From the NCBI GenBank assembly GCA_046155285.1, contig JBJXEA010000027.1:62001-126000 (forward strand): 64,000 nt of DNA, written 5' to 3'. The notes under the pieces are model-generated. The model was given only the letters and a program-made list of their open reading frames with translations, was not told the origin of the DNA and searched no databases. The stretch comes from CAILHX01 sp046155285. GTDB taxonomy: Bacteria; Pseudomonadota; Gammaproteobacteria; Burkholderiales; Methylophilaceae. Below are positions 42,598 to 51,521 of the stretch, one piece after another. Within the stretch, counting starts at the first letter, position 1, and each line of letters opens with the position of its first letter. Position numbers and translations under genes: made by a program.

Positions 42598-43223
42598 GCT
42601 TTGCCTTTGAATTCGCATAAATCATGAATTACACATTCGCCACATTTAGGCTTGCGTGCAATGCAGGTATAGCGCCCATGCAAAATCAGCCAGTGGTGCG
42701 CGTCACGTTTGAATTCGTCGGGGACAACTTTCATCAATTTACTTTCAACTTCAAGCACGGTCTTGCCGGGAGCCAAACCAATGCGATTACTGATGCGGAA
42801 AATGTGCGTATCCACCGCGATGGTGGGCTGGCCAAAAGCGGTGTTGAGAATCACGTTGGCAGTCTTGCGACCTACGCCAGGCAGGCTTTCTAATGTTTCT
42901 CGATTGGCGGGAACCTGACTGTCGAATTGCTCGGCCAAAATCCGGCAAGTGGCGATGACGTTTTTAGCTTTGGAATGATATAAACCTATGGTTTGAATAT
43001 AGCGCTCTAAGCCCTCAACGCCCAATGCAGCAATGGCATTCGGCGTGTTGGCGACGGGAAAAAGCTTGGCGGTGGCAAGATTCACGCCCTTGTCTGTGGC
43101 TTGCGCGGAGAGTATGACGGCGATCAGCAGCTCAAAAACACTGGCGTGTTTCAGCTCGGTGGTGGGATGCGGATTGTGCGCCCGCAGGCGACGGAAAATT
43201 TCGCTACGTCGCTCCGCATTCAT
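42594..43223 (-). CDS. nth: Endonuclease III
   Basis: A 209-residue DNA glycosylase/AP lyase. The helix-hairpin-helix (LPGVGRKTANVIL) holds the catalytic Lys, the catalytic Asp lies in VDTHIFR, and a C-terminal [4Fe-4S] loop reads CIARKPKCGECVIHDLC (C-x6-C-x2-C-x5-C). It removes oxidised pyrimidines from DNA. It follows the rnf operon by 22 bases, the same linkage seen in E. coli rsxABCDGE-nth. Confidence 0.96.
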   Translation of the reverse strand: MNAERRSEIFRRLRAHNPHPTTELKHASVFELLIAVILSAQATDKGVNLATAKLFPVANTPNAIAALGVEGLERYIQTIGLYHSKAKNVIATCRILAEQFDSQVPANRETLESLPGVGRKTANVILNTAFGQPTIAVDTHIFRISNRIGLAPGKTVLEVESKLMKVVPDEFKRDAHHWLILHGRYTCIARKPKCGECVIHDLCEFKGKA

Positions 43224-43245
43224 CGCGCTGAATTCATGTCATGGT

Positions 43246-43920
43246 CTAGTGCGCGGCCACAGGACTAGCAGTCATGGGCTGCGTTGCTTGTTTGCGCATC
43301 TCCAACCAATTTTTCCCCGCAATCAGCAACGCTAGACCAATAAATGCCCCAGGCGGCAGAATTGCCAATAAAAAACCGTGGTAATCCGGCAGTACGGTAA
43401 TCACCCACGCCTTACTGCTTGCCCCCAACACCAAATCAATACCGGAAAATAGCGTTCCCTTACCGATAATTTCCCTGATTCCACCAAGTAAGGCCAGCAC
43501 CAAAGCCAAACCAAACCCCATCATGAAGCCATCTAGCGCGGAAGGCATCACCGGATTTTTGGCAGCAAAAGCTTCAACGCGAGCCAACACGATGCAGTTG
43601 GTGACGATGAGTGGGATGAATATCCCCAATACTCCATGCAGCTCATGAAAATAGGCGTGCATGAGCAAATCAATCAGCGTCACTAAGGCGGCGACGATGA
43701 GGATGAACACTGGAATGCGAATTTCAGTAGGTACTAAACGCCGGATAGGCGAGACCGAGGCGTTGCTGGCAGCCATGACAAGTGCGGTCATAATCCCCAG
43801 ACTAAAGCCATTGACTAGACTCACCGTCATCGCCAAGGTCGGGCACAGGCCGAGCAACTGCACTAGGCCGGGGTTTTGTTTCCACAGGCCATTTTCGGTA
43901 ATTTCACGGTATTGGTTCAT
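43246..43920 (-). CDS. rnfE: Rnf/Rsx electron transport complex subunit E
   Basis: A 224-residue membrane protein with six predicted helices, homologous to RnfA. The family features LVQLLGLCPTLAM and LIVTNCIVLARVEAFA (conserved Cys residues near the membrane) are present. The Rnf complex couples ferredoxin and NAD redox to ion flow, or supplies electrons to keep SoxR reduced. It is the last gene of rnfABCDGE, overlapping rnfG by 4 bases. Confidence 0.93.
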   Translation of the reverse strand: MNQYREITENGLWKQNPGLVQLLGLCPTLAMTVSLVNGFSLGIMTALVMAASNASVSPIRRLVPTEIRIPVFILIVAALVTLIDLLMHAYFHELHGVLGIFIPLIVTNCIVLARVEAFAAKNPVMPSALDGFMMGFGLALVLALLGGIREIIGKGTLFSGIDLVLGASSKAWVITVLPDYHGFLLAILPPGAFIGLALLIAGKNWLEMRKQATQPMTASPVAAH

Positions 43921-44564
43921 TGCGTTTCCTTCACTGCAAAAATTGCATCCTTATGCGCCGCAAAATATAGCAGCGCCTTATGCGTGGCCTTGACCACGGC
44001 ACGAGCGGTGATAGTCGCTCCCGTAACATAGTCAAAATTGCCACCATCCTTTTTCACTGCCCAAGCCTCATTCGTAGATTTGGCAAGTGATTGCGTATCA
44101 AAGTTCTTTTTTATCCAATCACTATGACTAATCTCAATATAGTCACCCAAACCTGGGGTTTCTTTATGTTTCAGCACGCGCACACCGGCAATTTCACCAT
44201 CGGCTTTGATTCCAATAAGCAGTTTTATATCACCGCTGTAACCATCGGGGGCGATGGTTTCCAGAATCACCGCGCTAGGTTTGCCTTGCAAACGGGCGCG
44301 ATAGGCTAGCGTTTCATCCCGATTATTCAACTCGCCACCAGCGGCAATGGGGATGGCATCTTTAAGCAAATTGTTATCGTGCAAGCTGGCGGGCAATACC
44401 TGCTCCAGCAATTTCAGCTTGGCCTCGCGCTCGGCATCGGCAATGGGTGCTTTAGTGATGATGTACACATAAGCCAGCATCAGCGTTCCCAGCACGCTAA
44501 ATGCGATCATCACACCCGCGGTACTCATGGCATGCTTCCAGATGGTTTTACTATCTTCTGTCAT
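43917..44564 (-). CDS. rnfG: Rnf/Rsx electron transport complex subunit G
   Basis: A 215-residue protein with an N-terminal membrane anchor (IAFSVLGTLMLAYVYIITKA) and a periplasmic FMN-binding domain. The covalent flavinylation motif is in YVTGATITARAV, where the second Thr of TGAT carries FMN through a phosphoester bond. It overlaps rnfD and rnfE by 4 bases each. Confidence 0.94.
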   Translation of the reverse strand: MTEDSKTIWKHAMSTAGVMIAFSVLGTLMLAYVYIITKAPIADAEREAKLKLLEQVLPASLHDNNLLKDAIPIAAGGELNNRDETLAYRARLQGKPSAVILETIAPDGYSGDIKLLIGIKADGEIAGVRVLKHKETPGLGDYIEISHSDWIKKNFDTQSLAKSTNEAWAVKKDGGNFDYVTGATITARAVVKATHKALLYFAAHKDAIFAVKETQ

Positions 44565-45586
44565 TTACTGTGTCCAAACACGCGTGGTTGCGTGTTCGCA
44601 TCAATCAGCGGCACCAGAATATTCATCAGCAATACCGCGAATGCCACGCCATCAGGATAGCCGCCATAAGTGCGAATGAGCCAAGTGAATACAGCAATGC
44701 CCGCCGCAAAAATAAGCTTACCTTTGGGTGTGGTTGCACCACTCACCGGATCTGTGGCAATAAAGAAGGCGCACAGCATGGTCGCCCCGCCAAACAGGTG
44801 AAACAAAGGCGAAGCGAAATAAGCAGGATTGACGAAATGAAACACGCCGGAAATCAGCGCCAAAGTCGCCAGAAAAGCAGCTGGGATGTGCCAGCTGATA
44901 ATGCGTTGATGCAACAGATAGAGTCCACCCAGTAAGTACGCGCCGGCCACAAGCTCCGTACCCTTACCTGCAAACATGCCAAAAAACTTGGCTTGGTGTA
45001 TCTCTTCCATGTCGTGATGCATTTTTAACTGAGTTTTCAGATAGTCCAGTGGCGTGGCGCTACTCATGGCATCAAACCCAACACCAGAAGGCAACACCCG
45101 ATTAAAAATATACTGCCACTGTTCAACAAATGAGAGCTTGACGGTGGTCAACTCCAAAGGCGCTGGCCATTGGGTCATGATGACAGGGAATGAAATCAGT
45201 AATACCGCGTAACCAATCATGGCGGGGTTAAAAGGATTTTGACCCAAACCACCGTAGAGATGCTTGGCAACGACGATGGCGAATAAAGTGCCGACCACCA
45301 CCAGCCACCACGGGGCGAGTGGCGGCAACGCCAATGCCAGCAACCATGCGGTGACCAGCGCACTGCCATCGAGCAGAAATGGCATGACTGGGCGTTTGCG
45401 CAGTTGCAACACAGCGGCCTCCGCCAGCAAAGCCGTGACACTGGCGAGAATCAAGCTCACCACGATGCCAGAACCAAACGCCCAGACGTAGGCGATGATG
45501 CCCGGCACGAGCGCTAGGATCACTTTCAGCATCACGACGCTGACACTGGTGTTGGTATTGCCGGTAAAGAAGGGTGAAAATTTCAT
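44561..45586 (-). CDS. rnfD: Rnf/Rsx electron transport complex subunit D
   Basis: ATG 45586 with TTAGGAAAAAC upstream gives 341 residues; the longer open frame to 45655 runs through a hairpin repeat and lacks a start signal. About nine membrane helices are expected. The covalent FMN motif is DPVSGATTPKG. RnfD passes electrons across the membrane between RnfC and RnfG. Confidence 0.94.
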   Translation of the reverse strand: MKFSPFFTGNTNTSVSVVMLKVILALVPGIIAYVWAFGSGIVVSLILASVTALLAEAAVLQLRKRPVMPFLLDGSALVTAWLLALALPPLAPWWLVVVGTLFAIVVAKHLYGGLGQNPFNPAMIGYAVLLISFPVIMTQWPAPLELTTVKLSFVEQWQYIFNRVLPSGVGFDAMSSATPLDYLKTQLKMHHDMEEIHQAKFFGMFAGKGTELVAGAYLLGGLYLLHQRIISWHIPAAFLATLALISGVFHFVNPAYFASPLFHLFGGATMLCAFFIATDPVSGATTPKGKLIFAAGIAVFTWLIRTYGGYPDGVAFAVLLMNILVPLIDANTQPRVFGHSK

Positions 45587-45601
45587 GTTTTTCCTAAGGT
45601 G

Positions 45602-45645
45602 CGAAGCTCGTAGCGCAGGCGAGGTCGCCTGCGCTACGAGCTTCG
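45602..45645. repeat. Perfect 21-bp inverted repeat between rnfC and rnfD
   Basis: CGAAGCTCGTAGCGCAGGCG continues one base (A) to 45622; after the loop GG the exact complement follows to 45645. There is no T-run on either side, so it is a REP-like or mRNA-stability hairpin rather than a terminator. It lies within the operon, 6 bases before the rnfC stop side and 15 bases from the rnfD start. Confidence 0.85.
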
Positions 45646-45651
45646 GTGCTC

Positions 45652-47262
45652 TCATTCGGCAATCCCAGCCCGCGTCGCATCTACACTGGCAATCTCCGCC
45701 GCCACACTCGTCGATACATTATCAACATTCTGCGGCACAACCGTTTCTTTCTGCGCTTTCGCTCTTGCCATCGCCGCCTCTATCGCGGCTTTTTTCTCGC
45801 TATCGTCGCCTGCGGTTTCCGTCTTGGCGGTGCGTTCTGCGTGTTTCTTGGCGCGTTCCAGCTTTTCGCGTTCTATACGTGCCAGCCGTTCGTCATTGCG
45901 AATACGCGCCAAATCAGCCGAGCGTTTAGCGCGATCCTGCGCGATGGTTTCGCTCTTGGCGTAGCGATAATACTGCACCAACGGGATGTGGCTAGGACAC
46001 ACATAGCTGCAACATCCGCACTCGATGCAATCAAACAATTGGTACTCGTTAGCCTTCTCCAAATTGCTGCTTTTGGAGTACCAATAAAGCTCTTGCGGCT
46101 GCAAGTTCACCGGACATGCATCCGCACAAGCCACACAGCGGATGCACGGCATCTCCATCGGCGGCGGCGGGAACAAATTCGGCGTGGAAGCAATCACGCA
46201 ATTCATGGCCTTGGTCATCGGCACATCCACCGAGGGCAGGCTAAAGCCCATCATCGGACCACCCATCACGTAGTCGTCGGTGGTGCTGCGTATGCCGCCA
46301 GCGGCTTCTAGCAAGTCTCTGACCGAGGTTCCCAGCAGCGCGTCATAATTACCCGGCTGAGCCACATTGCCGGTTAAAGTCACGATGCGCGACACCACGG
46401 TTTCGCCATGCGCTACAAAACGATATAGCGATTGCGCCGTAGCCACGTTAAAGCACTGTACGCCGATCTCGGTGGTGCGGCCTTTGGCGGGCGATTCTTT
46501 GCCGGTGAGCAGCGCAATCAAGCGCCGCGAATCGCCACTGGGGTAGAGCGTAGGCACCACCATCACTTTGGCGTTAAATCCTGCTTTTGCCACCGCCGCA
46601 TTCATCGCAGCAACCGCTTCAGGCTTGTTGTCCTCTAAACCTATCAAACACTCTGTGCTGCCCAGCAGCGTCTGCATGATCACCGCGCCTTGGATGATTT
46701 CGTCGGCGCGTTCGCGCATCAGCAGATCATCGCAAGTGATATACGGCTCGCACTCAGCGCCATTCAAAATCAGCGTCGTCACCGGATGCCGCGCATCGGG
46801 CTTGAGTTTGACGTGGGTAGGAAAAGTCGCCCCGCCCAAGCCCACGATGCCGGACTCCGTAATACGGCGAATCAGCTCCGCACGTTCCATATTCTGATAA
46901 TCCAGCGGCGCGTGCTTCAGCCATTCATCCTTGCCATCAGCCTCCAGCGTGATGCACAAATCCGGCAGACCGGAAGGATGCGGGATTACTTGTTCATCAA
47001 TGGCCGTAATCGTGCCGGAGGTCGAAGCGTGTACCGCCGCCGATACGTGACCGTGGGCTTCGGCCAGCAATTGACCTTTCAGCACCTTGTCACCCACGTT
47101 CACCAAAATCTTGGGGATGTGGCCGATGTGTTGGCGTAGCGGCAGCACCAGCGTTTTTGGCAGCGGCACTGTGCGTATCGGCTGCGCGGTTGATTCCACC
47201 TTGTGTTCCGGCGGATGCACGCCGCCAGGAAACTTGAAAATATCGCTCAAATTGAAACTCAT
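45652..47262 (-). CDS. rnfC: Rnf/Rsx electron transport complex subunit C
   Basis: ATG 47262 overlaps the rnfB stop (ATGA) and gives 536 residues. It begins FNLSDIFKFPGGVHPPEHK, as usual for RnfC. The FMN/NADH-binding GLGGATFPTHVKL motif and two [4Fe-4S] motifs (CIRCVACADACPVN; CIECGCCSYVCPSH) are present. The C-terminal Ala/Lys/Glu-rich tail (about 450-536) is a short version of the long repeat tails of gammaproteobacterial RsxC. Confidence 0.95.
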   Translation of the reverse strand: MSFNLSDIFKFPGGVHPPEHKVESTAQPIRTVPLPKTLVLPLRQHIGHIPKILVNVGDKVLKGQLLAEAHGHVSAAVHASTSGTITAIDEQVIPHPSGLPDLCITLEADGKDEWLKHAPLDYQNMERAELIRRITESGIVGLGGATFPTHVKLKPDARHPVTTLILNGAECEPYITCDDLLMRERADEIIQGAVIMQTLLGSTECLIGLEDNKPEAVAAMNAAVAKAGFNAKVMVVPTLYPSGDSRRLIALLTGKESPAKGRTTEIGVQCFNVATAQSLYRFVAHGETVVSRIVTLTGNVAQPGNYDALLGTSVRDLLEAAGGIRSTTDDYVMGGPMMGFSLPSVDVPMTKAMNCVIASTPNLFPPPPMEMPCIRCVACADACPVNLQPQELYWYSKSSNLEKANEYQLFDCIECGCCSYVCPSHIPLVQYYRYAKSETIAQDRAKRSADLARIRNDERLARIEREKLERAKKHAERTAKTETAGDDSEKKAAIEAAMARAKAQKETVVPQNVDNVSTSVAAEIASVDATRAGIAE

Positions 47263-47816
47263 GCCGCCGCCTGTACTTGAATGGGAATGACGGGATAGCG
47301 CCATTTCCAATGTGCAATGTCCTCATCCAGCGGCTCCATGGTGATGCAATCTACCGGACACGGTGCCAAACATAGCTCGCAGCCCGTGCATTCGGCAGCA
47401 ATGATGGTGTGCATCTGCTTGGCCGCGCCCAAAATGGCGTCTACTGGACAAGCTTGTATGCACAGCGTGCAACCGATGCAGGTGTTTTCATCAATCACCG
47501 CCACAGACTTAGGCTTAGGCACACCGTGTTCGGCGTTGAGCGGCTTAGGCTCTACGCCCAGCAAATCCGCCAGCATTTTGACTCCCGCCTCGCCGCCAGG
47601 CGGGCATTGGTTGATGTCGGCCTCACCGCTGGCAATCGCCGTGGCATAAGGCTTGCAGCCGGGATAGCCGCATTGCCCGCACTGCGTTTGCGGCAAAATG
47701 GCGTCAATCTGCTCGACTAAGGGATCACCCTCGACCTTGAATTTGAGCGCGGCAATACCCAGCACCAAACCTAGCAAAAGCCCCAGCCCTATCATCACAA
47801 GCAATGCAGATGTCAT
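47259..47816 (-). CDS. rnfB: Rnf/Rsx electron transport complex subunit B
   Basis: This 185-residue ferredoxin-like protein has an N-terminal membrane helix (LLVMIGLGLLLGLVLGIAAL) and a CGQCGYPGC-type [4Fe-4S] site (with Cys at QCP). Two ferredoxin clusters follow (CIGCTLCIQACPVDAI; CTGCELCLAPCPVDCI). It feeds electrons into the complex. Overlaps of 4 bases with rnfA and rnfC indicate coupled translation. Confidence 0.95.
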   Translation of the reverse strand: MTSALLVMIGLGLLLGLVLGIAALKFKVEGDPLVEQIDAILPQTQCGQCGYPGCKPYATAIASGEADINQCPPGGEAGVKMLADLLGVEPKPLNAEHGVPKPKSVAVIDENTCIGCTLCIQACPVDAILGAAKQMHTIIAAECTGCELCLAPCPVDCITMEPLDEDIAHWKWRYPVIPIQVQAAA

Positions 47817-48391
47817 TTAATCAATCCGGCAAAACCCATAAACGCCAAGCTCATTAAGCCCGCAGTCACCATCGCAATCGCCGCACCGCGAAATACCACG
47901 GGAATATCGGCGGCTTCCATGCGTTCGCGCATCGAGGCAAATAAAATCAACACCAGCGAAAACCCTACCGAGCCGCCAAAACCGAACAGCAGTGAATCCA
48001 CAAAACCGTGTTTGGCCTGTACGTTAAGTAGCGGAATGCCCAGTACCGCGCAGTTGGTGGTAATCAGCGGCAGGTAAATGCCTAGCACTTTGTATAAAAC
48101 TGGACTGGTTTTTTCGATGACCATTTCAGTGAATTGCACCACGCCAGCGATAACTACGATGAATGACAAAGTACGCAGGTAAAACAAGTCAGTGCCAAGC
48201 AGATACTCGTTGATGAGGTAACTCGTGCCTGAGCCTATGGTCAGCACAAACGCCGTAGCAGCACCCATGGCGATAGACGCTTCCAACTTCTTGGATACAC
48301 CCATGAATGGGCAAAGGCCAAGGATTTTGACCAACACGATGTTGTTGACGAACACCGTGCCGAGCAGAATGAGTAAATAGCTTTGAAACAT
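47813..48391 (-). CDS. rnfA: Rnf/Rsx electron transport complex subunit A
   Basis: A 192-residue membrane protein with six helices. The conserved VNNIVLVKILGLCPFMGVSKK and LITTNCAVLGIPL motifs hold the Cys pair that binds an intramembrane iron-sulphur cluster together with RnfE. It is the first gene of the operon. The 169-base AT-rich region upstream (48392-48560) must hold its promoter and that of the divergent glycosyltransferase; I could not single out boxes there. Confidence 0.95.
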   Translation of the reverse strand: MFQSYLLILLGTVFVNNIVLVKILGLCPFMGVSKKLEASIAMGAATAFVLTIGSGTSYLINEYLLGTDLFYLRTLSFIVVIAGVVQFTEMVIEKTSPVLYKVLGIYLPLITTNCAVLGIPLLNVQAKHGFVDSLLFGFGGSVGFSLVLILFASMRERMEAADIPVVFRGAAIAMVTAGLMSLAFMGFAGLIK

Positions 48392-48626
48392 GCGGGTTTT
48401 CAGCCTTTAATAAAGAGTGCAATTATCCCTTTTATCCGCGTTGCGGCGCAAGGAGATTGGTGGGCAATATAGCAAGCTATGGGTAGATTAAAAAAGAATG
48501 ATTTGTTCTTTTATAGAAGATTTTGTTTTATAAAAACAATTTTATAGATAAAAAAGGAATATGAGAGTCTCTAATTGTTCACAATTTCTCAACATTACTG
48601 TCACAATCACACGGCATTCTGCGCGC

Positions 48627-49760
48627 ATGGAAAGCGCATCCAGCATAGCTCTCGTTACCGAGACTTGGCCACCGGAAATCAATGGCGTGGCGATGACCTT
48701 GTCGCGCTTGATGCATGGTTTGAGTGAGCGCAACTGGAATGTCAGTTTAGTACGCCCGCAACAACCAAGCACCGAAATCCTAGATGTCCATCAGCACTTG
48801 TTAGTCCCAGGCTTGCCTATCCCCGGCTACAAAGGCTTACGCTTCGGCTTGCCGATGCAGCGCATGTTGTTTAAGCGTTGGTCGGAACAACGCCCCAATG
48901 TTGTCCACATCGCCACACAAGGGCCGCTGGGCTGGGCCGCGATGAAGGTAGCCAAGCGCTTGAGTTTACCCGTCACCACCAGCTTCCATACCAATTTCCA
49001 CCGTTATTGCAGGCATTATGGCGTGGGATTGATTCAGCAATCCGTGGCGCGGTATTTACGCAAATTCCACAACCAAGCGAGTTGCACCATGACCCCCAAC
49101 GAACCGCTGTCGCAGAGCTTGCGGCAAGAGGGTTATCAGAATGTGTACACCGTCGGACGCGGCATTGATACGGCCTTGTTTAGCCCGGCGCGGCGCAGTG
49201 ATGCGCTTCGCACCGAATGGCAGACGGATAGCTTGGTAGTGATTTATGTCGGTCGCATCGCTGCTGAAAAAAATCTACAAGGCGTGGCGGATGCCTTTGC
49301 GCTGATACAGGCGGCACAGCCACAAGCTAAGATGGTATGGGTAGGCGATGGGCCGCAGCTCAACAACCTGCGCGAACGCTATCCGCAGCATATTTTTGTC
49401 GGCGCAAAACGTGGTGAAGACCTCGCCGCGCATTACGCCTCAGCGGATATTTTTCTATTTCCCAGCATGACTGAGACTTTCGGCAACGTCGTGCTGGAAG
49501 CAATGAGCAGCGGGCTTGCGGTGGTGGCTTATGCCTACGCAGCGGCAGAAACTTACATCCAACATGACACAAGCGGATTACTGGCAAAGTTTGGCGATGC
49601 GGCTGATTTCAACACGCAAACCACACTACTCGCCCAACATCCAGAACGCATCAAAGCCATGGGCAAAGCCGCCCGCGCCACACTCGAAAACACTGACTGG
49701 AATGTGGTATGCGACCAATTTGAAGCTTTGTTAAAACAAGCCACATTACAAAAACCATGA
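48627..49760 (+). CDS. GT4-family glycosyltransferase (Agt/mannosyltransferase-like)
   Basis: A 377-residue GT-B enzyme from ATG 48627, the start that fits the family opening IALVTETWPPEINGVAMT. The frame also has ATG 48561 with AAGGA only two bases away. The C-terminal nucleotide-sugar site has VGRIAAEKNL and the E-x7-E motif in ETFGNVVLEAMSSG. The family includes GDP-mannose-dependent mannosyltransferases and the Agt lipid glycosyltransferases. It lies 10 bases before the PlcP/LpxH-like gene, a pairing also seen in phosphate-stress lipid remodelling (plcP-agt). The sugar and acceptor are unknown. Confidence 0.85.
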   Translation: MESASSIALVTETWPPEINGVAMTLSRLMHGLSERNWNVSLVRPQQPSTEILDVHQHLLVPGLPIPGYKGLRFGLPMQRMLFKRWSEQRPNVVHIATQGPLGWAAMKVAKRLSLPVTTSFHTNFHRYCRHYGVGLIQQSVARYLRKFHNQASCTMTPNEPLSQSLRQEGYQNVYTVGRGIDTALFSPARRSDALRTEWQTDSLVVIYVGRIAAEKNLQGVADAFALIQAAQPQAKMVWVGDGPQLNNLRERYPQHIFVGAKRGEDLAAHYASADIFLFPSMTETFGNVVLEAMSSGLAVVAYAYAAAETYIQHDTSGLLAKFGDAADFNTQTTLLAQHPERIKAMGKAARATLENTDWNVVCDQFEALLKQATLQKP

Positions 49761-49770
49761 AAGCAAGTCT

Positions 49771-50589
49771 ATGAAAGTACGCTCGATTTTTCTTTCCGAC
49801 ATCCACCTAGGCACAAGAGGCTGCCAAGCCGAATCGCTGCTGGATTTTCTTAAAAATCATGAATGCGAAAACTTGTTTCTGGTGGGCGATATTATTGACT
49901 TCTGGGCGATGAGTCGCAGTGTGCAATGGTCGCGGCTGCACAATACCGTGGTGCAAAAAATACTGCGCCGCGCACGCCATGGCGAAAAAGTCATTTTCAT
50001 CCCCGGCAATCACGACGAAAACCTGCGTGAGTACGACGGCACCACCTTTGGCGACATTTTGGTCGCCAACGAATGGACACACGTCACGGCAGATGGTAAA
50101 AAATTTCTACTCATCCACGGCGACGAGTTCGACCAAGTCACGCGCCATCACCGCTGGGTAGCGGTGTTAGGCGATGTGGCTTACGACTTTTTGGTGCGTG
50201 CAAACGCATGGCTATCGTGGATACGCCGCAAACTGCGTCGCCAAGGTTATTGGTCGCTGGCAGGCTATGCCAAACGTAAAGTAAAGACTGCCGTCAACTT
50301 TATCTATGACTTCGAGGACTCGGTGATTCACGCCGCACGCGAACGTGGTATGGACGGCGTAATATGCGGCCATATCCACAGTGCTACCATCCGCGACATG
50401 GATGGCTTGTTGTACATCAACTGCGGCGATTGGGTAGATAGCTGCACCGCCATCGTCGAGCATATGGATGGACATTTGGAACTCATTGAATGGCGCAACT
50501 TATCTTTAGGAAATGATGTGTCAGAGGACTTCCCGGAACTCATAGGCAACATGGAACCTACCATCAGTCCCCAGCACGCGCTGCAATAA
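49771..50589 (+). CDS. PlcP/LpxH-like metallophosphoesterase
   Basis: The 272-residue calcineurin-like enzyme shows all metal motifs: SDIHLG, GDIIDFW, GNHDE, HGDEFD and GHIHSA, followed by NCGDWVDSCTA. It resembles the family annotated as UDP-2,3-diacylglucosamine diphosphatase, which also includes PlcP. PlcP is the phospholipase C that cleaves phospholipids to diacylglycerol during phosphate starvation. The LGTRGCQAE and GYWSLAGYAKRKVK stretches fit the PlcP-like branch better than E. coli LpxH, in my reading. Neighbours (glycosyltransferase before, dgkA after) also fit PlcP. Confidence 0.8.
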   Translation: MKVRSIFLSDIHLGTRGCQAESLLDFLKNHECENLFLVGDIIDFWAMSRSVQWSRLHNTVVQKILRRARHGEKVIFIPGNHDENLREYDGTTFGDILVANEWTHVTADGKKFLLIHGDEFDQVTRHHRWVAVLGDVAYDFLVRANAWLSWIRRKLRRQGYWSLAGYAKRKVKTAVNFIYDFEDSVIHAARERGMDGVICGHIHSATIRDMDGLLYINCGDWVDSCTAIVEHMDGHLELIEWRNLSLGNDVSEDFPELIGNMEPTISPQHALQ

Positions 50590-50638
50590 GAAAACCCTGA
50601 GTTATACTTCTGCTCGTCCCAATCGAAAGCCAAAAATA

Positions 50639-51007
50639 ATGGAAAGCCCCTACAAAGGTAAAACCGGTATCCGGCGTTTAATCAACGCTTTTAACTACTC
50701 CTGCGCCGGTCTGAAAACCGCCTACAAAAATGAAGATGCCTTCCGCCAAGAAGTGCTGCTGGCGGCGATGCTGATACCACTGGCGATTTATCTGGAAGTC
50801 AGCACGGTAGAGCGCATTTTGATGATAGGCAGCGTGCTGCTACTCATCATCGTCGAACTGCTGAACTCCGCTGTGGAAGCCACCGTTGACCGCATCTCGC
50901 TAGATCACCACAAACTTGCCGCACGCGCTAAAGATATAGGCAGTGCAGCGGTGTTGATGAGTTTGGTGAATCTGCTCGTAGTGTGGGGCTTGATTATTCT
51001 AAAATGA
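50639..51007 (+). CDS. dgkA: Diacylglycerol kinase
   Basis: A 122-residue integral membrane enzyme with three helices, of usual DgkA length. The N-terminal NAFNYSCAGLKTAYKNEDAFRQE and catalytic-site ELLNSAVEATVDR stretches are conserved. It phosphorylates diacylglycerol to phosphatidic acid in the inner membrane, recycling diacylglycerol released by envelope reactions. Here it would complement the putative phospholipase C encoded 49 bases upstream. Confidence 0.94.
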   Translation: MESPYKGKTGIRRLINAFNYSCAGLKTAYKNEDAFRQEVLLAAMLIPLAIYLEVSTVERILMIGSVLLLIIVELLNSAVEATVDRISLDHHKLAARAKDIGSAAVLMSLVNLLVVWGLIILK

Positions 51008-51093
51008 CTACTTTAAACTATATTGAATTTAATAGCCCATAGTGGTATAGTTTACTCACTTTGAGAGTTTAAGCAATTCATATCAAATAGCGT

Positions 51094-51160
51094 TTGCTCA
51101 GAGAAATGCATACCGCATTTCGGCGAACGTGGGCGGTTAATCAGGGAACACTGAGGCCGC
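51094..51160. repeat. Partial dispersed repeat in the dgkA-antitoxin gap
   Basis: The 184-base gap (51008-51191) has an 8-base inverted repeat AAACTATA/TATAGTTT (51015-51053). It then has a stretch with GCATACCGCATTTCGGCGAA and GCGGTTAATCAGGGAACA, the latter like the tail of the repeat at 38566-38652. No gene is seen; the antitoxin promoter must lie here. Confidence 0.4.
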
Positions 51161-51191
51161 ATTAAACAACTACCTACGGAGTAGCAACACA

Positions 51192-51521
51192 ATGAACGCA
51201 ACCTTAACCACTTTTAGTGCTAAGGATGCAAAGGCACGCTTTGGCGAGGTGCTGGACGAAGCGCTTGGCAGCCCGGTTGGCATTACCCGGCACGAGCGCT
51301 TGACGGCTTATGTAGTTTCAAAGCGCGATTTTGAATCCATGATGGCAAAAGTCCAGGAACTCGAAGACCAGCTTTGGCTTGCAAAGGCCGATGCAGCTCG
51401 CAGTGAAGGTTTTGCGAGCGCCGAAGATGTTGATGCATTCCTGCATGATTTTAGGAATACTAATAATGAAGTTATCAATGACCAAACAAGCCCTGAAATT
51501 CTTACAGGGGCTGGACGCTAA
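51192..51521 (+). CDS. Phd/YefM-family antitoxin
   Basis: A 109-residue protein. The N-terminal half (TFSAKDAKARFGEVLDEALGSPVGITRHERLTAYVVSKRDFE) is the DNA-binding Phd/YefM fold. The C-terminal part is acidic and disordered-looking, as expected for toxin neutralisation. CGGAG lies upstream of the ATG. It likely represses its own operon. The toxin gene begins inside its 3' end. Confidence 0.85.
   Translation: MNATLTTFSAKDAKARFGEVLDEALGSPVGITRHERLTAYVVSKRDFESMMAKVQELEDQLWLAKADAARSEGFASAEDVDAFLHDFRNTNNEVINDQTSPEILTGAGR

Noticed and set aside
49771..50589. Straight assignment as lpxH of lipid A synthesis
   Set aside because: The motifs are shared by LpxH and PlcP-like enzymes; length, the LGTRGCQAE start and the glycosyltransferase/dgkA context fit PlcP-like better. 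Left open in the feature text.
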